Part shown: piece by piece, positions 24,572 to 33,991 of the stretch
How positions within the stretch are numbered: position 1 is the stretch's first letter
Layout: the number at the start of each line of letters is the position of its first letter
Assembly: GCA_013122435.1 (NCBI GenBank)
Contig: WYDT01000002.1
Coordinates: forward strand, 124,001 to 188,000
Direction of reading: 5' to 3'
Length of the DNA stretch: 64,000 bases
DNA from: Chloroflexi bacterium AL-N1
GTDB lineage: Bacteria > Chloroflexota > Chloroflexia > Chloroflexales > Roseiflexaceae
Made by a program: the position numbers and the translations under genes
The notes under the pieces: generated by a model
Database searches by the model: none
Seen by the model: only the letters and a program-made list of their open reading frames with translations
Told to the model about the DNA's origin: nothing

Positions 24572-25261
24572 ATGATGACAACTATACTTATTGCTGATGA
24601 TGATCGTAAAATTACCGATATGTTGCGCCGCACACTGACCTATGAAGGTTATAATGTCGTGACTGCTGCTGACGGTGTTCAAGCGCTCTCACAGGTACAG
24701 GCGCAACGCCCTGATATTGTGGTGCTTGATCGATTGATGCCAGGACTCGATGGCTTAGAGGTCGCGCAACGTCTTCGATCAGTGGATGAGACGCCGATCC
24801 TGATGCTGACGGCCCGTGATTCGATTGAGGACCGGGTCCAAGGGCTGGACAGTGGTGCAGACGACTACCTGGTCAAACCGTTTGCACCTGCCGAACTGCT
24901 GGCACGTATTCGGGCATTGCTGCGACGCTCAAACCCAAACAAACATCTTGAACGACCATTGACCTATGCAGATCTCTACCTCGATCCGGTAACGCGTGAA
25001 GCCCGCCGTGGTAATAGGACATTTAGCCTGAGTCCCAAAGAATTTGATCTGCTCTCGTATATGATGCGCTATCCACGGCAGGTGCTGGCACGTGATCGGA
25101 TCCTGCTTGAGGTATGGGGATATGATTTTGGTGGTAATGGCAATGTGCTCGAAGTGTATGTGGGGTATCTACGTACCAAGACAGAGGCAGGCAACGAACC
25201 ACGCCTGATCCAGACGGTGCGTGGGGTAGGGTATGTGTTGCGTGAAATAGACAGAGCATAA
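24572..25261 (+). CDS. OmpR-family response regulator
   Basis: A 229-residue regulator: a receiver domain with [10 protein letters not shown], phosphoacceptor Asp in [13 protein letters not shown], the conserved Thr/Ala switch region (ILMLTARD) and Lys in DDYLVKPF, then a winged-helix DNA-binding domain ([38 protein letters not shown]). Two ATG codons in a row open it; GGGGTGG precedes them. The partner kinase follows 48 bases later in the same direction. Targets are unknown; the neighbouring envelope genes are candidates. Confidence 0.93.
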   Translation: MMTTILIADDDRKITDMLRRTLTYEGYNVVTAADGVQALSQVQAQRPDIVVLDRLMPGLDGLEVAQRLRSVDETPILMLTARDSIEDRVQGLDSGADDYLVKPFAPAELLARIRALLRRSNPNKHLERPLTYADLYLDPVTREARRGNRTFSLSPKEFDLLSYMMRYPRQVLARDRILLEVWGYDFGGNGNVLEVYVGYLRTKTEAGNEPRLIQTVRGVGYVLREIDRA

Positions 25262-25309
25262 ACAGCCGCTGCACTTTAGGGTGGCATTGGGTACGATTAG
25301 AAAACACAT

Positions 25310-26713
25310 ATGTCGTTACGGCTTCGGCTAACACTTTTATACAGTATTATCCTGGCACTTACACTAATTATCTTTAGTGTTGCGGTACGCTTTGCGGTGC
25401 CACAAATTACCCAGAACTTTTTGAAAGATACGCTTCAAGCTGAAGCCAAGCGTCTGACGACGGTGCGCTCAGATCCACAAGGCATTGTTGACTCGGCCAA
25501 ACGCCATACAACACCACAGATGTTTGTGCAAACACGGACCATTGATGGTGTTGTTATTACTGGCTCGAACGAACCCAATTTCACGCTGCCCATTAGCACA
25601 ACAGCCCTCCAACATGCACAATCGGGGCATAGCAAATTTGACATTGCTCCTGTCAACAACGAACGCTTGCTCATTTACACCGCTCCTATCGAAAAATATG
25701 GAAAAGTCACTGGTATTGTGCAGGTAGCCCGATCACTTGATAATCTTGATCGTATGCTTAATACTCTGCAAAGTATCTTGATTATTGGCAGTAGTCTGGC
25801 CACGGTGATGGCCTTTGGGATTGGTTGGGTTCTCGCAGGCACAGCACTACGTCCTATCAATCGCATTACACAAACCGCATATGATATTGGCGCAGAACGG
25901 GATTTTGGTCGGCGTGTGGACTACACTGGCCCTCAGGATGAGGTAGGTCGATTGTCAACAACCTTCAATACCATGTTGTCGGAACTCGAAACATCCTATC
26001 ATCAGGTTGAGCAGTCGCTTCAAACGCAACGACGGTTTGTTGCCGATGCTTCGCACGAGCTACGTACACCATTGACGACCATTCGTGGAAACCTGGGGTT
26101 GCTCCAGCGCGATCCACCCATTGATGATGAGGATCGCATTGCGGTGGTGAATGACATGGTTGAAGAAAGTGATCGTCTTATTCGCCTTGTCAATGAGTTA
26201 CTTGCCCTCGCACGTGCAGATGCTGGTCGACCATTACGGAGTGAATCCGTCGCCGTGCGCCCGCTGGTCGAGGATATGGCGCGCCGGGTTCACACACTCT
26301 ACGGAGGTCGTGACATTGATTACAGTCATATTCAGGATGTGGCGATCATTGGTGATCTTGATGCACTCCGACAGGTTATTCTGATTCTCCTTGATAATGC
26401 CTTCAAGTTTACACCATCTGGTGGCACAATTACTATCACCTCTACCCTTGCTAATGATTGTGTGGCTATCCGCATTCGTGACACAGGTGCAGGGGTGGCT
26501 CCTGATGTTATCCCACACCTCTTTGAGCGTTTCTATCGCGGTGATGAAGCACGGAGCGGGAATGGCACCGGATTGGGCTTATCGATTGCGAAAACACTGA
26601 TTGAAGCCCAACAGGGGACCATTACATTTGAAAGCCGCCTGGGTTACGGAAGTGTTGTGACCATCATTCTTCCTGTTTCTGAGGAAAGGGGCAAAGCGGA
26701 GTCAGGTACATGA
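25310..26713 (+). CDS. Sensor histidine kinase with HAMP domain
   Basis: A 467-residue kinase. Membrane helices at about 8-30 and 155-180 enclose an extracytoplasmic sensor of about 120 residues. HAMP follows (GTALRPINRITQTAYDIG), then the dimerisation and phosphoacceptor helix with H-box DASHELRTPLTTIRGNL, N-box ILILLDNAFKFTPSGG, and G-boxes RDTGAGVAPD and GNGTGLGLSIAKTL. All catalytic motifs are intact. It is the cognate partner of the upstream response regulator. The signal is unknown. Confidence 0.93.
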   Translation: MSLRLRLTLLYSIILALTLIIFSVAVRFAVPQITQNFLKDTLQAEAKRLTTVRSDPQGIVDSAKRHTTPQMFVQTRTIDGVVITGSNEPNFTLPISTTALQHAQSGHSKFDIAPVNNERLLIYTAPIEKYGKVTGIVQVARSLDNLDRMLNTLQSILIIGSSLATVMAFGIGWVLAGTALRPINRITQTAYDIGAERDFGRRVDYTGPQDEVGRLSTTFNTMLSELETSYHQVEQSLQTQRRFVADASHELRTPLTTIRGNLGLLQRDPPIDDEDRIAVVNDMVEESDRLIRLVNELLALARADAGRPLRSESVAVRPLVEDMARRVHTLYGGRDIDYSHIQDVAIIGDLDALRQVILILLDNAFKFTPSGGTITITSTLANDCVAIRIRDTGAGVAPDVIPHLFERFYRGDEARSGNGTGLGLSIAKTLIEAQQGTITFESRLGYGSVVTIILPVSEERGKAESGT

Positions 26714-26772
26714 TCCACCATTCATTATTCTTAGTATCAGTTGTACATTGAAACTAGCGGAGTTGCGTCGTT

Positions 26773-28605
26773 ATGGCATACCAACCCATCGAAGATTACG
26801 GCATTATTGGTGACATGCATACCGTTGCGCTGATCGGGATGAATGGGTCTATCGACTGGTTCTGTTTTCCTCATTTCGATTCACCCAGCGTTTTTGCAGC
26901 TATTCTTGATGAACAAAAGGGTGGGCGCTTCAAAATCGCACCACTTTGTAACGGCGTCTCTCACAAGCAGTTCTACTGGCCCGACACCAACATCCTTGTC
27001 ACACGGTTTCTCTCACCGGATGGCGTGGGTGAATTGACTGACTATATGCCGGTGGGCGAAGCAGCCCGCTCATCAGGTCAGCGCCAACTCATTCGGCGTA
27101 TCAGCGTTATCCGTGGCACGATGGAATTTGAAATGGAGTGTCATCCCGCTTTTAACTATGCCCGTGATGATCATAGTGTTGAGGTGACTGAAGAAGGTGT
27201 CAGTTTCCACTCCGATCAACTCAGTATGGGTATGGCAACCAACCTCCCTGTTCAGCAGAATGGCCACTCGGCGAAAGCCCGTTTTACACTCAGCGAGGGA
27301 GAGACCGCTGTATTTGTGTTGCGTGAAGTGGTGCGCGGCGCAGGATGTGGTGCGACACTTAATGTTGAACGAGCGGAAGAATTGTTTCGTCAAACCGTTA
27401 CCTACTGGCGTACCTGGTTGTCCAAATGTACCTACACTGGCCGCTGGCGTGAGATGGTTCATCGTTCAGCTCTTGCACTCAAACTACTTACGTTTGAGCC
27501 GACCGGAGCTATCGTCGCGGCTCCTACATGTGCCTTGCCTGAGACGCTCGGTGGTGAGCGCAACTGGGATTATCGCTACACCTGGATTCGTGATGCAGCA
27601 TTTACGATCTATGGACTTCTACGTATCGGTTTTACGGAAGAAGCGGCCAAATTTATGCAATGGCTTGAAGCACGTAGTCACGAACTGAATGACGATGGCT
27701 CGCTCCAAATTATGTATGGTATTGATGGTCGCCATACTCTAACCGAAGAGACGCTCGATCACTTAGAGGGATATCGTGGCTCTCGGCCCGTTCGCATCGG
27801 TAATGGTGCGTATAATCAGTTGCAACTCGATATCTACGGCGAACTGATGGACTCGGTATATCTCTATAACAAATACGGTGCACCGATTTCATACGACTTG
27901 TGGACTGAATTACGTCGCCTGACTAACTGGCTCTGCGACAACTGGCACCGCGAAGATGAAGGTATCTGGGAAGTGCGGGGCGGGCAACAACATTTTGTAT
28001 ACTCAAAACTGATGTGTTGGGTGGCGTTTGATCGTGCTATTCGGTTGGCGGATAAGCGCTCGTTCCCGTCCGACCGCGATCGCTGGCGTAAGGTTCGTGA
28101 CGAAATCTATGAAGAGATTATGGACAAAGGATGGAGTAACGAGCGTCAGGCATTTGTACAGGCATATGGGAGTCAGGCGTTGGATGCCTCGAATCTCATG
28201 CTTCCCCTCGTCTTTTTCCTCTCTCCAAACGATCCACGTATGCTCAAAACACTCGATGCAACGAGCCGCTCACTTTCGCAGGGTGGCCTCATGGCTAGCG
28301 GTCTTGTCTATCGTTACGATGTTAATCAGACCGACGATGGGCTTGATGGTATCGAGGGCACCTTCAACATTTGCACTTTCTGGATGGTTGAGGCGCTGAC
28401 TCGTGCAGGTCGCACTGATCGTGCCCGTCTGGATGATGCACGCTTTTTGTTTGAGCATATGTTGGGTTATGCCAATCATCTTGGGCTGTATGCTGAGGAG
28501 ATTGGACCACACGGTGAGGCACTGGGTAATTTCCCCCAGGCGTTCACCCATCTCGCGCTGATTAGCGCCGCTTTTAATCTTGATCGAGCCTTAGGGTCAC
28601 GCTAA
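26773..28605 (+). CDS. Glycoside hydrolase family 15 protein (glucoamylase/trehalase-like)
   Basis: A 610-residue cytoplasmic enzyme with no signal peptide. The N-terminal beta-sandwich opens [20 protein letters not shown] and contains the [17 protein letters not shown] motif typical of this class. The (alpha/alpha)6 catalytic barrel has [20 protein letters not shown], an acidic site around [20 protein letters not shown] and [20 protein letters not shown]. Homologues hydrolyse trehalose or alpha-glucans by inversion. GCGGAG precedes the start. The gene follows the two-component pair; nothing shows whether the pair regulates it. Confidence 0.9.
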   Translation: MAYQPIEDYGIIGDMHTVALIGMNGSIDWFCFPHFDSPSVFAAILDEQKGGRFKIAPLCNGVSHKQFYWPDTNILVTRFLSPDGVGELTDYMPVGEAARSSGQRQLIRRISVIRGTMEFEMECHPAFNYARDDHSVEVTEEGVSFHSDQLSMGMATNLPVQQNGHSAKARFTLSEGETAVFVLREVVRGAGCGATLNVERAEELFRQTVTYWRTWLSKCTYTGRWREMVHRSALALKLLTFEPTGAIVAAPTCALPETLGGERNWDYRYTWIRDAAFTIYGLLRIGFTEEAAKFMQWLEARSHELNDDGSLQIMYGIDGRHTLTEETLDHLEGYRGSRPVRIGNGAYNQLQLDIYGELMDSVYLYNKYGAPISYDLWTELRRLTNWLCDNWHREDEGIWEVRGGQQHFVYSKLMCWVAFDRAIRLADKRSFPSDRDRWRKVRDEIYEEIMDKGWSNERQAFVQAYGSQALDASNLMLPLVFFLSPNDPRMLKTLDATSRSLSQGGLMASGLVYRYDVNQTDDGLDGIEGTFNICTFWMVEALTRAGRTDRARLDDARFLFEHMLGYANHLGLYAEEIGPHGEALGNFPQAFTHLALISAAFNLDRALGSR

Positions 28606-28666
28606 TGTGCGTTGAAGTGTGAAGCGAGAGATTACGCTTTCGATAAGATAACCACAGACCTGTGTC

Positions 28667-28716
28667 CTCATCTGGTCTCTTCGTTTGGCCAGGCATTGTG
28701 TTGGGAGACACAGGTC
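28667..28716. terminator. Stem-loop in the convergent gap between the GH15 and HD genes
   Basis: GACCTGTGTC (28667-28676) pairs with GACACAGGTC (28707-28716), and an inner CTGG/CCAG pair lies in the loop. It is placed between two converging genes, as expected for a shared terminator, but neither strand shows a clear T-run. In the rest of 28606-28907 I see weak open frames only and no supported gene. Confidence 0.4.
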
Positions 28717-28907
28717 GTGGTGAATCACGACAGAAGCCCAAGCAATACCTGTTATCCTGTTCATTTTGCATTCCTTCTTTACATCTTCACTGATGACAAA
28801 TTCTGTTTTAAGGCGATTCAATCTAAATATATGTCGCTGACCAATTGGTTGCTCATCCAACACCAGTCTTTTAACGCCCTTTATAACAGAAGTTTCTTGC
28901 TTCTTGA

Positions 28908-29480
28908 TTACCTTTGTGGTGGTTTTGCAAATGAGGTGTAGTTCATTATCTTATCTCGCAATCTTGCTGCAATAAGTGCATTGCCGTCTCTTAGCTCTTG
29001 CAAGATAAGTTCAGCTTCTTCTTGATAAGATACTATCTTTTTTCCATCCCAATAGTAGGGTGGGTGGGAAAGGTTAGTAATCCGATCTGCCATTTTGACG
29101 ATCCAGACTTCATATGGCTGTTCTTGTATTCGTCTGAGACTGTCCAACATTTGGTCGGTTTTTGAGGGGAGTCTTTTATCCTTTGTAAGTGCAAGCACAC
29201 CATCGGCTACTGCTGTGCCAAACTGCTGCACAATGTCATCATAGCCAAAAGCGGTATCTTCGATAACATCATGTAAAAGGGCGCATTGGATTGCCAGATC
29301 AGCCTGGAGTGTGGTAGGAGTTTGTTGTATCGCATGAATAACTTCCATGGCGACACTCCCAATGTGGTTTAAGTAATTGATTCTTTCCCCTTCTGTTCTG
29401 CCCCCATACGTTTGTCCTTCGTGGGCTATCGTCGCGAAATACCATGCTTTTGCATATACATCTGGTGACCACGTATTCAT
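28908..29480 (-). CDS. HD-domain phosphohydrolase, RelA/SpoT hydrolase-like
   Basis: A 190-residue protein with the SpoT-type HD core: YLNHIGSVAMEVIHA (first His), CALLHDVIEDTAFGYDDI (HD plus ED), ALTKDKRLPSK, and MADRITNL (last Asp). The order matches metal-dependent hydrolase domains of (p)ppGpp or MESH1-type enzymes; no synthetase or regulatory domain is attached. ATG at 29480 is set by TTGGAG five bases upstream. The first 18 codons and about 150 bases of upstream DNA are duplicated near 46114-46332. Confidence 0.85.
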   Translation of the reverse strand: MNTWSPDVYAKAWYFATIAHEGQTYGGRTEGERINYLNHIGSVAMEVIHAIQQTPTTLQADLAIQCALLHDVIEDTAFGYDDIVQQFGTAVADGVLALTKDKRLPSKTDQMLDSLRRIQEQPYEVWIVKMADRITNLSHPPYYWDGKKIVSYQEEAELILQELRDGNALIAARLRDKIMNYTSFAKPPQR

Positions 29481-29638
29481 GAACACTCCAATCTAGTAGT
29501 TGTAACAGACAAGTTGACAACTCATCTATCAAATCATGTTTGTCCTATCTCGCTGTGAGACTATAAGGTATACATTATTGGTTGGGGATATGTGTGAGGC
29601 TTTTTTATTGTAGTCTTTGAGAGATCTATTGTTAATTG
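29423..29638. repeat. Segmental repeat copy 1 (5' end of HD gene plus upstream DNA)
   Basis: About 216 bases with extended near-identity to 46114-46332. Both copies hold the minus-strand codons MNTWSPDVYAKAWYFATIA, the same ribosome binding site and the AT-rich upstream tract down to TTTTTTATTGTAGTCTT. Differences are scattered substitutions and small indels. Here the downstream gene is intact, so this is likely the source copy. It may include the promoter of the HD gene. Confidence 0.85.
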
Positions 29639-29770
29639 AAATTATGCCAATAATTGGACACCTGGTCAAGTATCAAGGTTAAATGTAGCTGTAAGGATAA
29701 ATGAAGTGACATCCATACATAGATAATAGATGGATATCTTGTTTTCATAAGATAATTGCATCTCAACAAT

Positions 29771-29908
29771 ATGTTTTTATATCACCATTTACCGACTTCA
29801 CTAACCCTTGGTTCACTACCGCCGGAATCTGTTACTGAGCTTATTGATCATTATATCCATGGTAATCTTCCTCCTACACGCATTGCTCTCAGCAGAATGT
29901 ACATATAG
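29771..29908 (+). pseudogene. Possible AAA-ATPase (STAND/LuxR-type) fragment
   Basis: This 45-codon frame encodes TSLTLGSLPPESVTELIDHY then IHGNLPPTRIALSRMYI. The pattern (L-x-L-x-x-L-x-x-E-x-V-x-x-L-I then LPP) resembles the end of the nucleotide-binding module in large signalling ATPases, but the fragment has no P-loop and no plausible ribosome binding site. The match is a pattern judgement and may be chance. From 29909 to 30409 I see no supported gene. Confidence 0.25.
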
Positions 29909-30409
29909 GATTGACAGGCTGGCACACCCATTAGCATTGACAATATCGATCAGCACAATTAGCATCACGGAGATGAGCACGATTACTGAAAGAATGTTAG
30001 GGTTTCGACAACCGTTGCGGACAGTCCAAACGGAGGAACAACAGTTTGAGTGACATAATCACGTTATTGTGGCTTGAACGTCTCCGTGGCTTCATCTACA
30101 ACAACTGCGATATAACCACGGTCGTGTTCTGCTTAGTTGGGTATGCTGCCTTCAGAATTTTGCAGTTGTCCAAGTAAACACATGAGTAGACGGTGTGTTT
30201 AACAACTTTGCAACACGGGGCAATCGATGATTATGTGCGCTCGGTTGGGTATATCATGAAGCGCTTGCAGGCAAGGTGTGGGATATGATGCAGCACCATG
30301 ATGGTCCCAATTGAAAAAGCAATTGACTGAAAACGGTACACATCACGTAAGCCCCACATGGCGTTCATGAGTGCATCGCAGGGTGTGCATGCACACGCGC
30401 GAACATCCA

Positions 30410-30895
30410 TCAGATGTTGCTCCACAGCCGCACCTCCGGAATGGAGAAGCCCTGTATTTCAGAGACATACATCTTCTGCACTTTAAACCCAAGCCGCTCG
30501 TAGAATGCCAGTGTTGGCGTATAACCCTGAAACGTCGTCACACATAATGTTGGGACTTTCCCCATAAGGTGTTGCTTGATTTCACTGACAAGCTGCCGCC
30601 CGATGCCGCGTCCGCGATGGCTTTTCGTCGTATGGATCCACCAGAGTTCAGCTTCATCATCATTGAGGACTTCGGCGGTCGCACAGGCAACGACCGCCCC
30701 CTCATCCTCCACGACCAGATAGAGATTGTCAGTCTCAATCTGGTGTTGCAGCGCATCTGTCGTACCGTATATCCCCATCGCATACTCAGCATAGCCAGCA
30801 GGAATGATCGTTCGATAATCCTCAAACCAACCCTCACGCTGGAAAGCTTGCAGGATCGGAACATCCGTCACAACTACGCGTCGTATTTGTATCAT
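30410..30895 (-). CDS. GNAT family N-acetyltransferase
   Basis: A 161-residue acetyltransferase. It begins IQIRRVVVTDVPILQAFQRE, has strand 4 ELWWIHTTKS leading into the acetyl-CoA loop HRGRGIGRQLVSEI, and ends PTLAFYERLGFKVQKM. The substrate is unknown. GAGGAGACG precedes the start. A methyltransferase gene lies 28 bases upstream in the same direction, so the two may be one transcript. Confidence 0.87.
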   Translation of the reverse strand: MIQIRRVVVTDVPILQAFQREGWFEDYRTIIPAGYAEYAMGIYGTTDALQHQIETDNLYLVVEDEGAVVACATAEVLNDDEAELWWIHTTKSHRGRGIGRQLVSEIKQHLMGKVPTLCVTTFQGYTPTLAFYERLGFKVQKMYVSEIQGFSIPEVRLWSNI

Positions 30896-30923
30896 TGGTG
30901 TCGTCTCCTCGCTATCGGTTCAC

Positions 30924-31772
30924 TCACGTTGGTTTGCGCCCGATAGCCATAAGTGCAATCCACATACAGTAGTAATCAGGATGATCGAATACGCAATCAG
31001 GTGACTCCGGGGCTACTGCCTGAAGGAGCGCATTCCACTCATCCTCGCTAATGCCAGCAGCAGTCACCTTATCCATCGGTGTCTTAGCAAACCAACCGAC
31101 AACAATATCTTGCAGGTAATAACGTACCTCGGAAGTGAGGGGTGAAGCATGGATCATCGTGAAGGCGTGGATCTGCACGGCTTCGCAGCCGCTGCGTTTC
31201 AACCAGATGTGCAGGTTATTGGGCTGATTGTCAAACGTCAGTTTACGTCCATGATAATCGAGATAACGGCGATAAAGTGTATCCAGATGCGGTTGTCCGG
31301 GGAACAATTTGCTTTCGTACATCTTCTCAAAGAAAATAACCACATGTCCGCCTGGTCTGGTGACACGCACGAACTCGCTCACCGGGTCATCCGGTGTTGG
31401 GAAATACCCCGGATGTAATACATCTGCCACCCAGACCCAATCAAACCTGTCATCCGCAAAAGGCAGAGTGGTTCGCAGATCAGCCTGTTTCAGCGTAACT
31501 CGGCTGGTCAGTTCTTTATGTTCGCATAACTGCTGTGCAGCTTCCAGATGAGCTAGCGACGCATCCAGTGCCATAATCTCCCCTTCATCTCCTATGAGAT
31601 GGCATAGCGAGGGCAGTAGTCCTCCCGGACCACAGCCCGCATCCAGACCACCGACACTGCCCTGAAACGGCAGATGCGCTAGAGCCTGCCGATAGATCGG
31701 CTCCATAAACTGATTGTAGGTGCACATTTCGCGCCTGTAATCCTCGGCAGATGGATCTACTGATGATGACAT
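30924..31772 (-). CDS. Class I SAM-dependent methyltransferase
   Basis: A 282-residue methyltransferase. Motif I is GLDAGCGPGGLLPSL, the acidic end of strand 2 is IMALDASLAHLEAA, and DRFDWVWVADVLHPGYFPTP with VTRPGGHVVIFFEKMY gives motifs II-III. A C-terminal cap with aromatic residues (TSEVRYYLQDIVVGWFAKTP) probably binds the acceptor. ATG at 31772 has GGAGATGTT before it and is preferred to 31847. The acceptor is unknown. The 31773-32017 gap holds no gene, but its right edge (GCAAGGCGTTGTTA) recalls cassette boundary sequence. Confidence 0.85.
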   Translation of the reverse strand: MSSSVDPSAEDYRREMCTYNQFMEPIYRQALAHLPFQGSVGGLDAGCGPGGLLPSLCHLIGDEGEIMALDASLAHLEAAQQLCEHKELTSRVTLKQADLRTTLPFADDRFDWVWVADVLHPGYFPTPDDPVSEFVRVTRPGGHVVIFFEKMYESKLFPGQPHLDTLYRRYLDYHGRKLTFDNQPNNLHIWLKRSGCEAVQIHAFTMIHASPLTSEVRYYLQDIVVGWFAKTPMDKVTAAGISEDEWNALLQAVAPESPDCVFDHPDYYCMWIALMAIGRKPT

Positions 31773-32017
31773 AACATCTCCATGATTAATTCTTATTCCT
31801 CTACTCACGTCATGAATGGGTCGTCGAAGCGTCGCCATGCCCGCCAACCGAGTGCCATCTTCAAATCGGTCAGCATGCAGGCATCTGGCTTCGCACGAAA
31901 CTCCATTGACGTTTGAGTAATCCTTTCATCACTGTGGCACGTCAGCGACGATGATAGACCGACGGAAGCCATCCAGCAGACGTGTTGCTGTCAGTTGATT
32001 TGTACTGCAAGGCGTTG

Positions 32018-32608
32018 TTATATTTTTCTGTGGCCAATTGCTTGCACAACAGAGGCCATCCCGGTGTGATACATGCCCTCGATGACCTCTCGCTCAACCT
32101 CCACTAAGTGGCTAAAATGGAGGTTTTTTAGCTCACGCGCTAGTAACTCTTTCGACTGCATGGTATCTATGCAATTACCACCACCAGTACCATATTCAAT
32201 TTGTCTTGGCGTATACGCCTCCGTTAAAAAAACACCCCCAGTTCGCAAGCTTGACTCAACTTTCTGATACACATCGGCGCGAAGTGCCGACGGCAAGGGG
32301 CAGAATATGGCGATGATGCCGTCCCAACAATGCTCACCAAACGCAAATTCCGTTACGTCTGCATGCACACATTCAATGACAACACCATGCGCTTCGGCGA
32401 GCTTTTGAGCTTTGCTTAGACCAATACTGGAACTATCGACGGCAGTGACTGCGTAGCCCTGCCTGGCAAGAAATACGGCATTGCGACCTTCGCCTTCGGC
32501 GAGACTTAAAATCTTACCCTTTGGAAGCGCAGACCAGGTACTGCTCAAAAAGTCATTTGGCTGAGTACCATACACATATACGTCCGTACTGTACCGTTTA
32601 TCCCACAT
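32018..32608 (-). CDS. SAM-dependent methyltransferase, TehB-like
   Basis: A 196-residue protein of the tellurite-resistance/thiopurine methyltransferase type. It starts MWDKRYSTDVYVYGTQPNDF, a typical entry, then motif I ILSLAEGEGRNAVFLA (with E in place of the usual D/G), VTAVDSSSIGLSKAQKLA, and a CWDGIIAIFCPLPSALRADV segment. The change in motif I is common in this subgroup. TAAGGAG precedes the start. Immediately after its stop the DNA reads TAACAACGCCTTGCAG, similar to the cassette boundary near 17083. Confidence 0.83.
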   Translation of the reverse strand: MWDKRYSTDVYVYGTQPNDFLSSTWSALPKGKILSLAEGEGRNAVFLARQGYAVTAVDSSSIGLSKAQKLAEAHGVVIECVHADVTEFAFGEHCWDGIIAIFCPLPSALRADVYQKVESSLRTGGVFLTEAYTPRQIEYGTGGGNCIDTMQSKELLARELKNLHFSHLVEVEREVIEGMYHTGMASVVQAIGHRKI

Positions 32609-32754
32609 ATGAACTCCTTACGCTGCTTGCGATGGTCTCTATAGAAACATAACGCCGTGCATTTGGGTCTTGAACACTCAGTCGAGGGCAAAGCATAGCG
32701 CTAACATCCACCACGTTACCAACAAACACTAGCCTCAATACTGACCCCCATTTG

Positions 32755-33456
32755 CTAAAAAACCTCGCTTGGTTCGGCCTGCTTGCTTGCCACAACGATA
32801 TACCGCCTCGATCCGCTCTCGTTCAGCGTTGCGTTCGTCGCGGCCATCCATTCGACCGCTTGGACGCGAAAGCCCACCGACTCGAGCAAGTATGGCGTGA
32901 GCGCAAGCGACTGCGATGATGCAAGCGGCAGGACATCGACATACGCTTGCCCTTGGCCTGCCCAGCCCTCGCGAGAGAATAAGCCATCGATGACGACAAC
33001 CAACCCGTGCGGCTTTAACCAATAGTGCCAGTTCTTGAACGCTTGGAGTGGATCAAACAGACTGCAAACCACCTGCCGCGAAACGATGGCATCAAACTCA
33101 GACGGACCGAAGTGGCGGCGGTCTTCCGCAGCGTCCGTGAACCCGCTGCGCGGAGTTACAGCCGGCAACTTAGCCGGCAACTTGGCCAGCATGGCAGGGG
33201 AGGGCTCCAACGCGCTGAGCTTTATCCCTGGCACCCGCAACAGCACGTGACACAATTCCCCCGTGCCTGCACCTACGTCAAGGACCACCGAACCAGGTTG
33301 CAGTGTAATGACCCGCTGTAGGTCGGACCAGTAGGATTCAACCTCGATAGTGGATAGGCCGTGTCCGGGGGTAGTGTCGTAGTGGTCTGCCTCTGATGCA
33401 TCGTACGTGTCCACATACTTCTGTCGTATAGCAGCACGAACTTCACACCAATTCAT
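32755..33456 (-). CDS. Class I SAM-dependent methyltransferase
   Basis: A 233-residue enzyme: VVLDVGAGTGELCHVLL (motif I), KLSALEPSPAMLAKL (ribose-binding acid), FDAIVSRQVVCSLFDP (motif II) and WLKPHGLVVVIDGLF (motif III). The substrate is unknown. GGAGGGCG precedes the start. It is more GC-rich than its neighbours, and repeat copy B lies just upstream, so it also looks like an inserted cassette rather than part of the coupled methyltransferase operon to its right. Confidence 0.85.
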   Translation of the reverse strand: MNWCEVRAAIRQKYVDTYDASEADHYDTTPGHGLSTIEVESYWSDLQRVITLQPGSVVLDVGAGTGELCHVLLRVPGIKLSALEPSPAMLAKLPAKLPAVTPRSGFTDAAEDRRHFGPSEFDAIVSRQVVCSLFDPLQAFKNWHYWLKPHGLVVVIDGLFSREGWAGQGQAYVDVLPLASSQSLALTPYLLESVGFRVQAVEWMAATNATLNESGSRRYIVVASKQAEPSEVF

Positions 33457-33478
33457 TTTGTACGCCCTCCTGTGGTGG

Positions 33479-33580
33479 AACTAATACTAGGCTGACAGCT
33501 TCCACCTAAGCGCCAACCGCTTAGATAGGCTTTGCATCCATCTCATACTCCCAAATGGTATACGTAGGCAGCTGGACCGT
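33479..33580. repeat. Repeat copy B upstream of a methyltransferase gene
   Basis: This is the partner of 17605-17705. It carries arms that can pair (CAGCTGCCTA and TTAGGTGGAAGCTG, minus strand) and the shared block CCCAAATGGTAT. It lies between the start of the methyltransferase gene at 33456 and the long hairpin at 33596-33656. It may be a degenerate cassette attachment site. Confidence 0.5.
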
Positions 33581-33595
33581 CTCTTAAGAAGTGTG

Positions 33596-33656
33596 CCACG
33601 CTCTATGAAAAAATACCGCAACATCCACACGAGCGGTGTTTTTTCATAGAGCGTGG
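33596..33656. repeat. 24-base inverted repeat (hairpin) at the truncated COG0523 gene
   Basis: The arm at 33596-33619 begins CCACGCTCTATGAAAAAA, and the arm at 33633-33656 is its complement apart from one T-G wobble; the loop is 13 bases. The last 13 bases of the COG0523 fragment lie inside the hairpin. T-runs occur within the stem, so it could act as a bidirectional terminator. Its length and position at a gene break also fit a miniature mobile element end or an insertion scar. Confidence 0.65.
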
Positions 33657-33991
33657 TAGTGTGTACTTATGCGTAAATCTCGTTGGTACCCCGATTCGAT
33701 TAACAGGTAATCAAAGCGTACTTCACCCGCCAGCCGTGCGACCTCTGGCAGCAGGTCTTCGCGCAGCGTGCAGCAGATACAGCCGTTGGTCATCTCGACC
33801 AGTTTTTCCTCGGTGCGGCTGAGGGCAGCCCTACCCTCACGCACCAAATTAGCATTAATACTGATCGCACTCATGTCGTTGACGATGACCGCCACGGGCA
33901 TCCCCTCACCATTGTTCAGGATGTGATTGAGCAGGGTCGTTTTTCTGGCTCTGAGAAAACCGGACAGGACGGTTACGGGTAGTTTGTTCAA
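33644..33991 (-). pseudogene. COG0523 (CobW/P47K) GTPase, truncated and with a ruined P-loop
   Basis: The 115 residues match the N-terminus of COG0523 metallochaperones: [13 protein letters not shown] at the start, [18 protein letters not shown], and [18 protein letters not shown] with the metal-binding CxCC. The Walker A segment, normally GFLGAGKTT, reads GFLRARKTT, so both P-loop glycines are arginine. Homology stops at FDYLLIES and is followed by 12 unrelated residues ending at the hairpin. A full family member has over 300 residues. The start overlaps the stop of the upstream methyltransferase by 4 bases (ATGA), so it was once the last gene of that operon. Confidence 0.85.

Noticed and set aside
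28597..28863. 88-codon minus-strand frame between the GH15 and HD genes
   Set aside because: It has an internal ATG with AAGGAATGC before it, but the residues are not domain-like, the sequence overlaps a hairpin and it runs into the GH15 3' end. Left out as probable chance.
29808..30053. 81-codon + strand frame with a hydrophobic N-terminus
   Set aside because: It looks like a short membrane protein, but the overlapping frame has a more protein-like pattern, there is no ribosome binding site, and the second half is low-complexity Ile/Ser/Thr.
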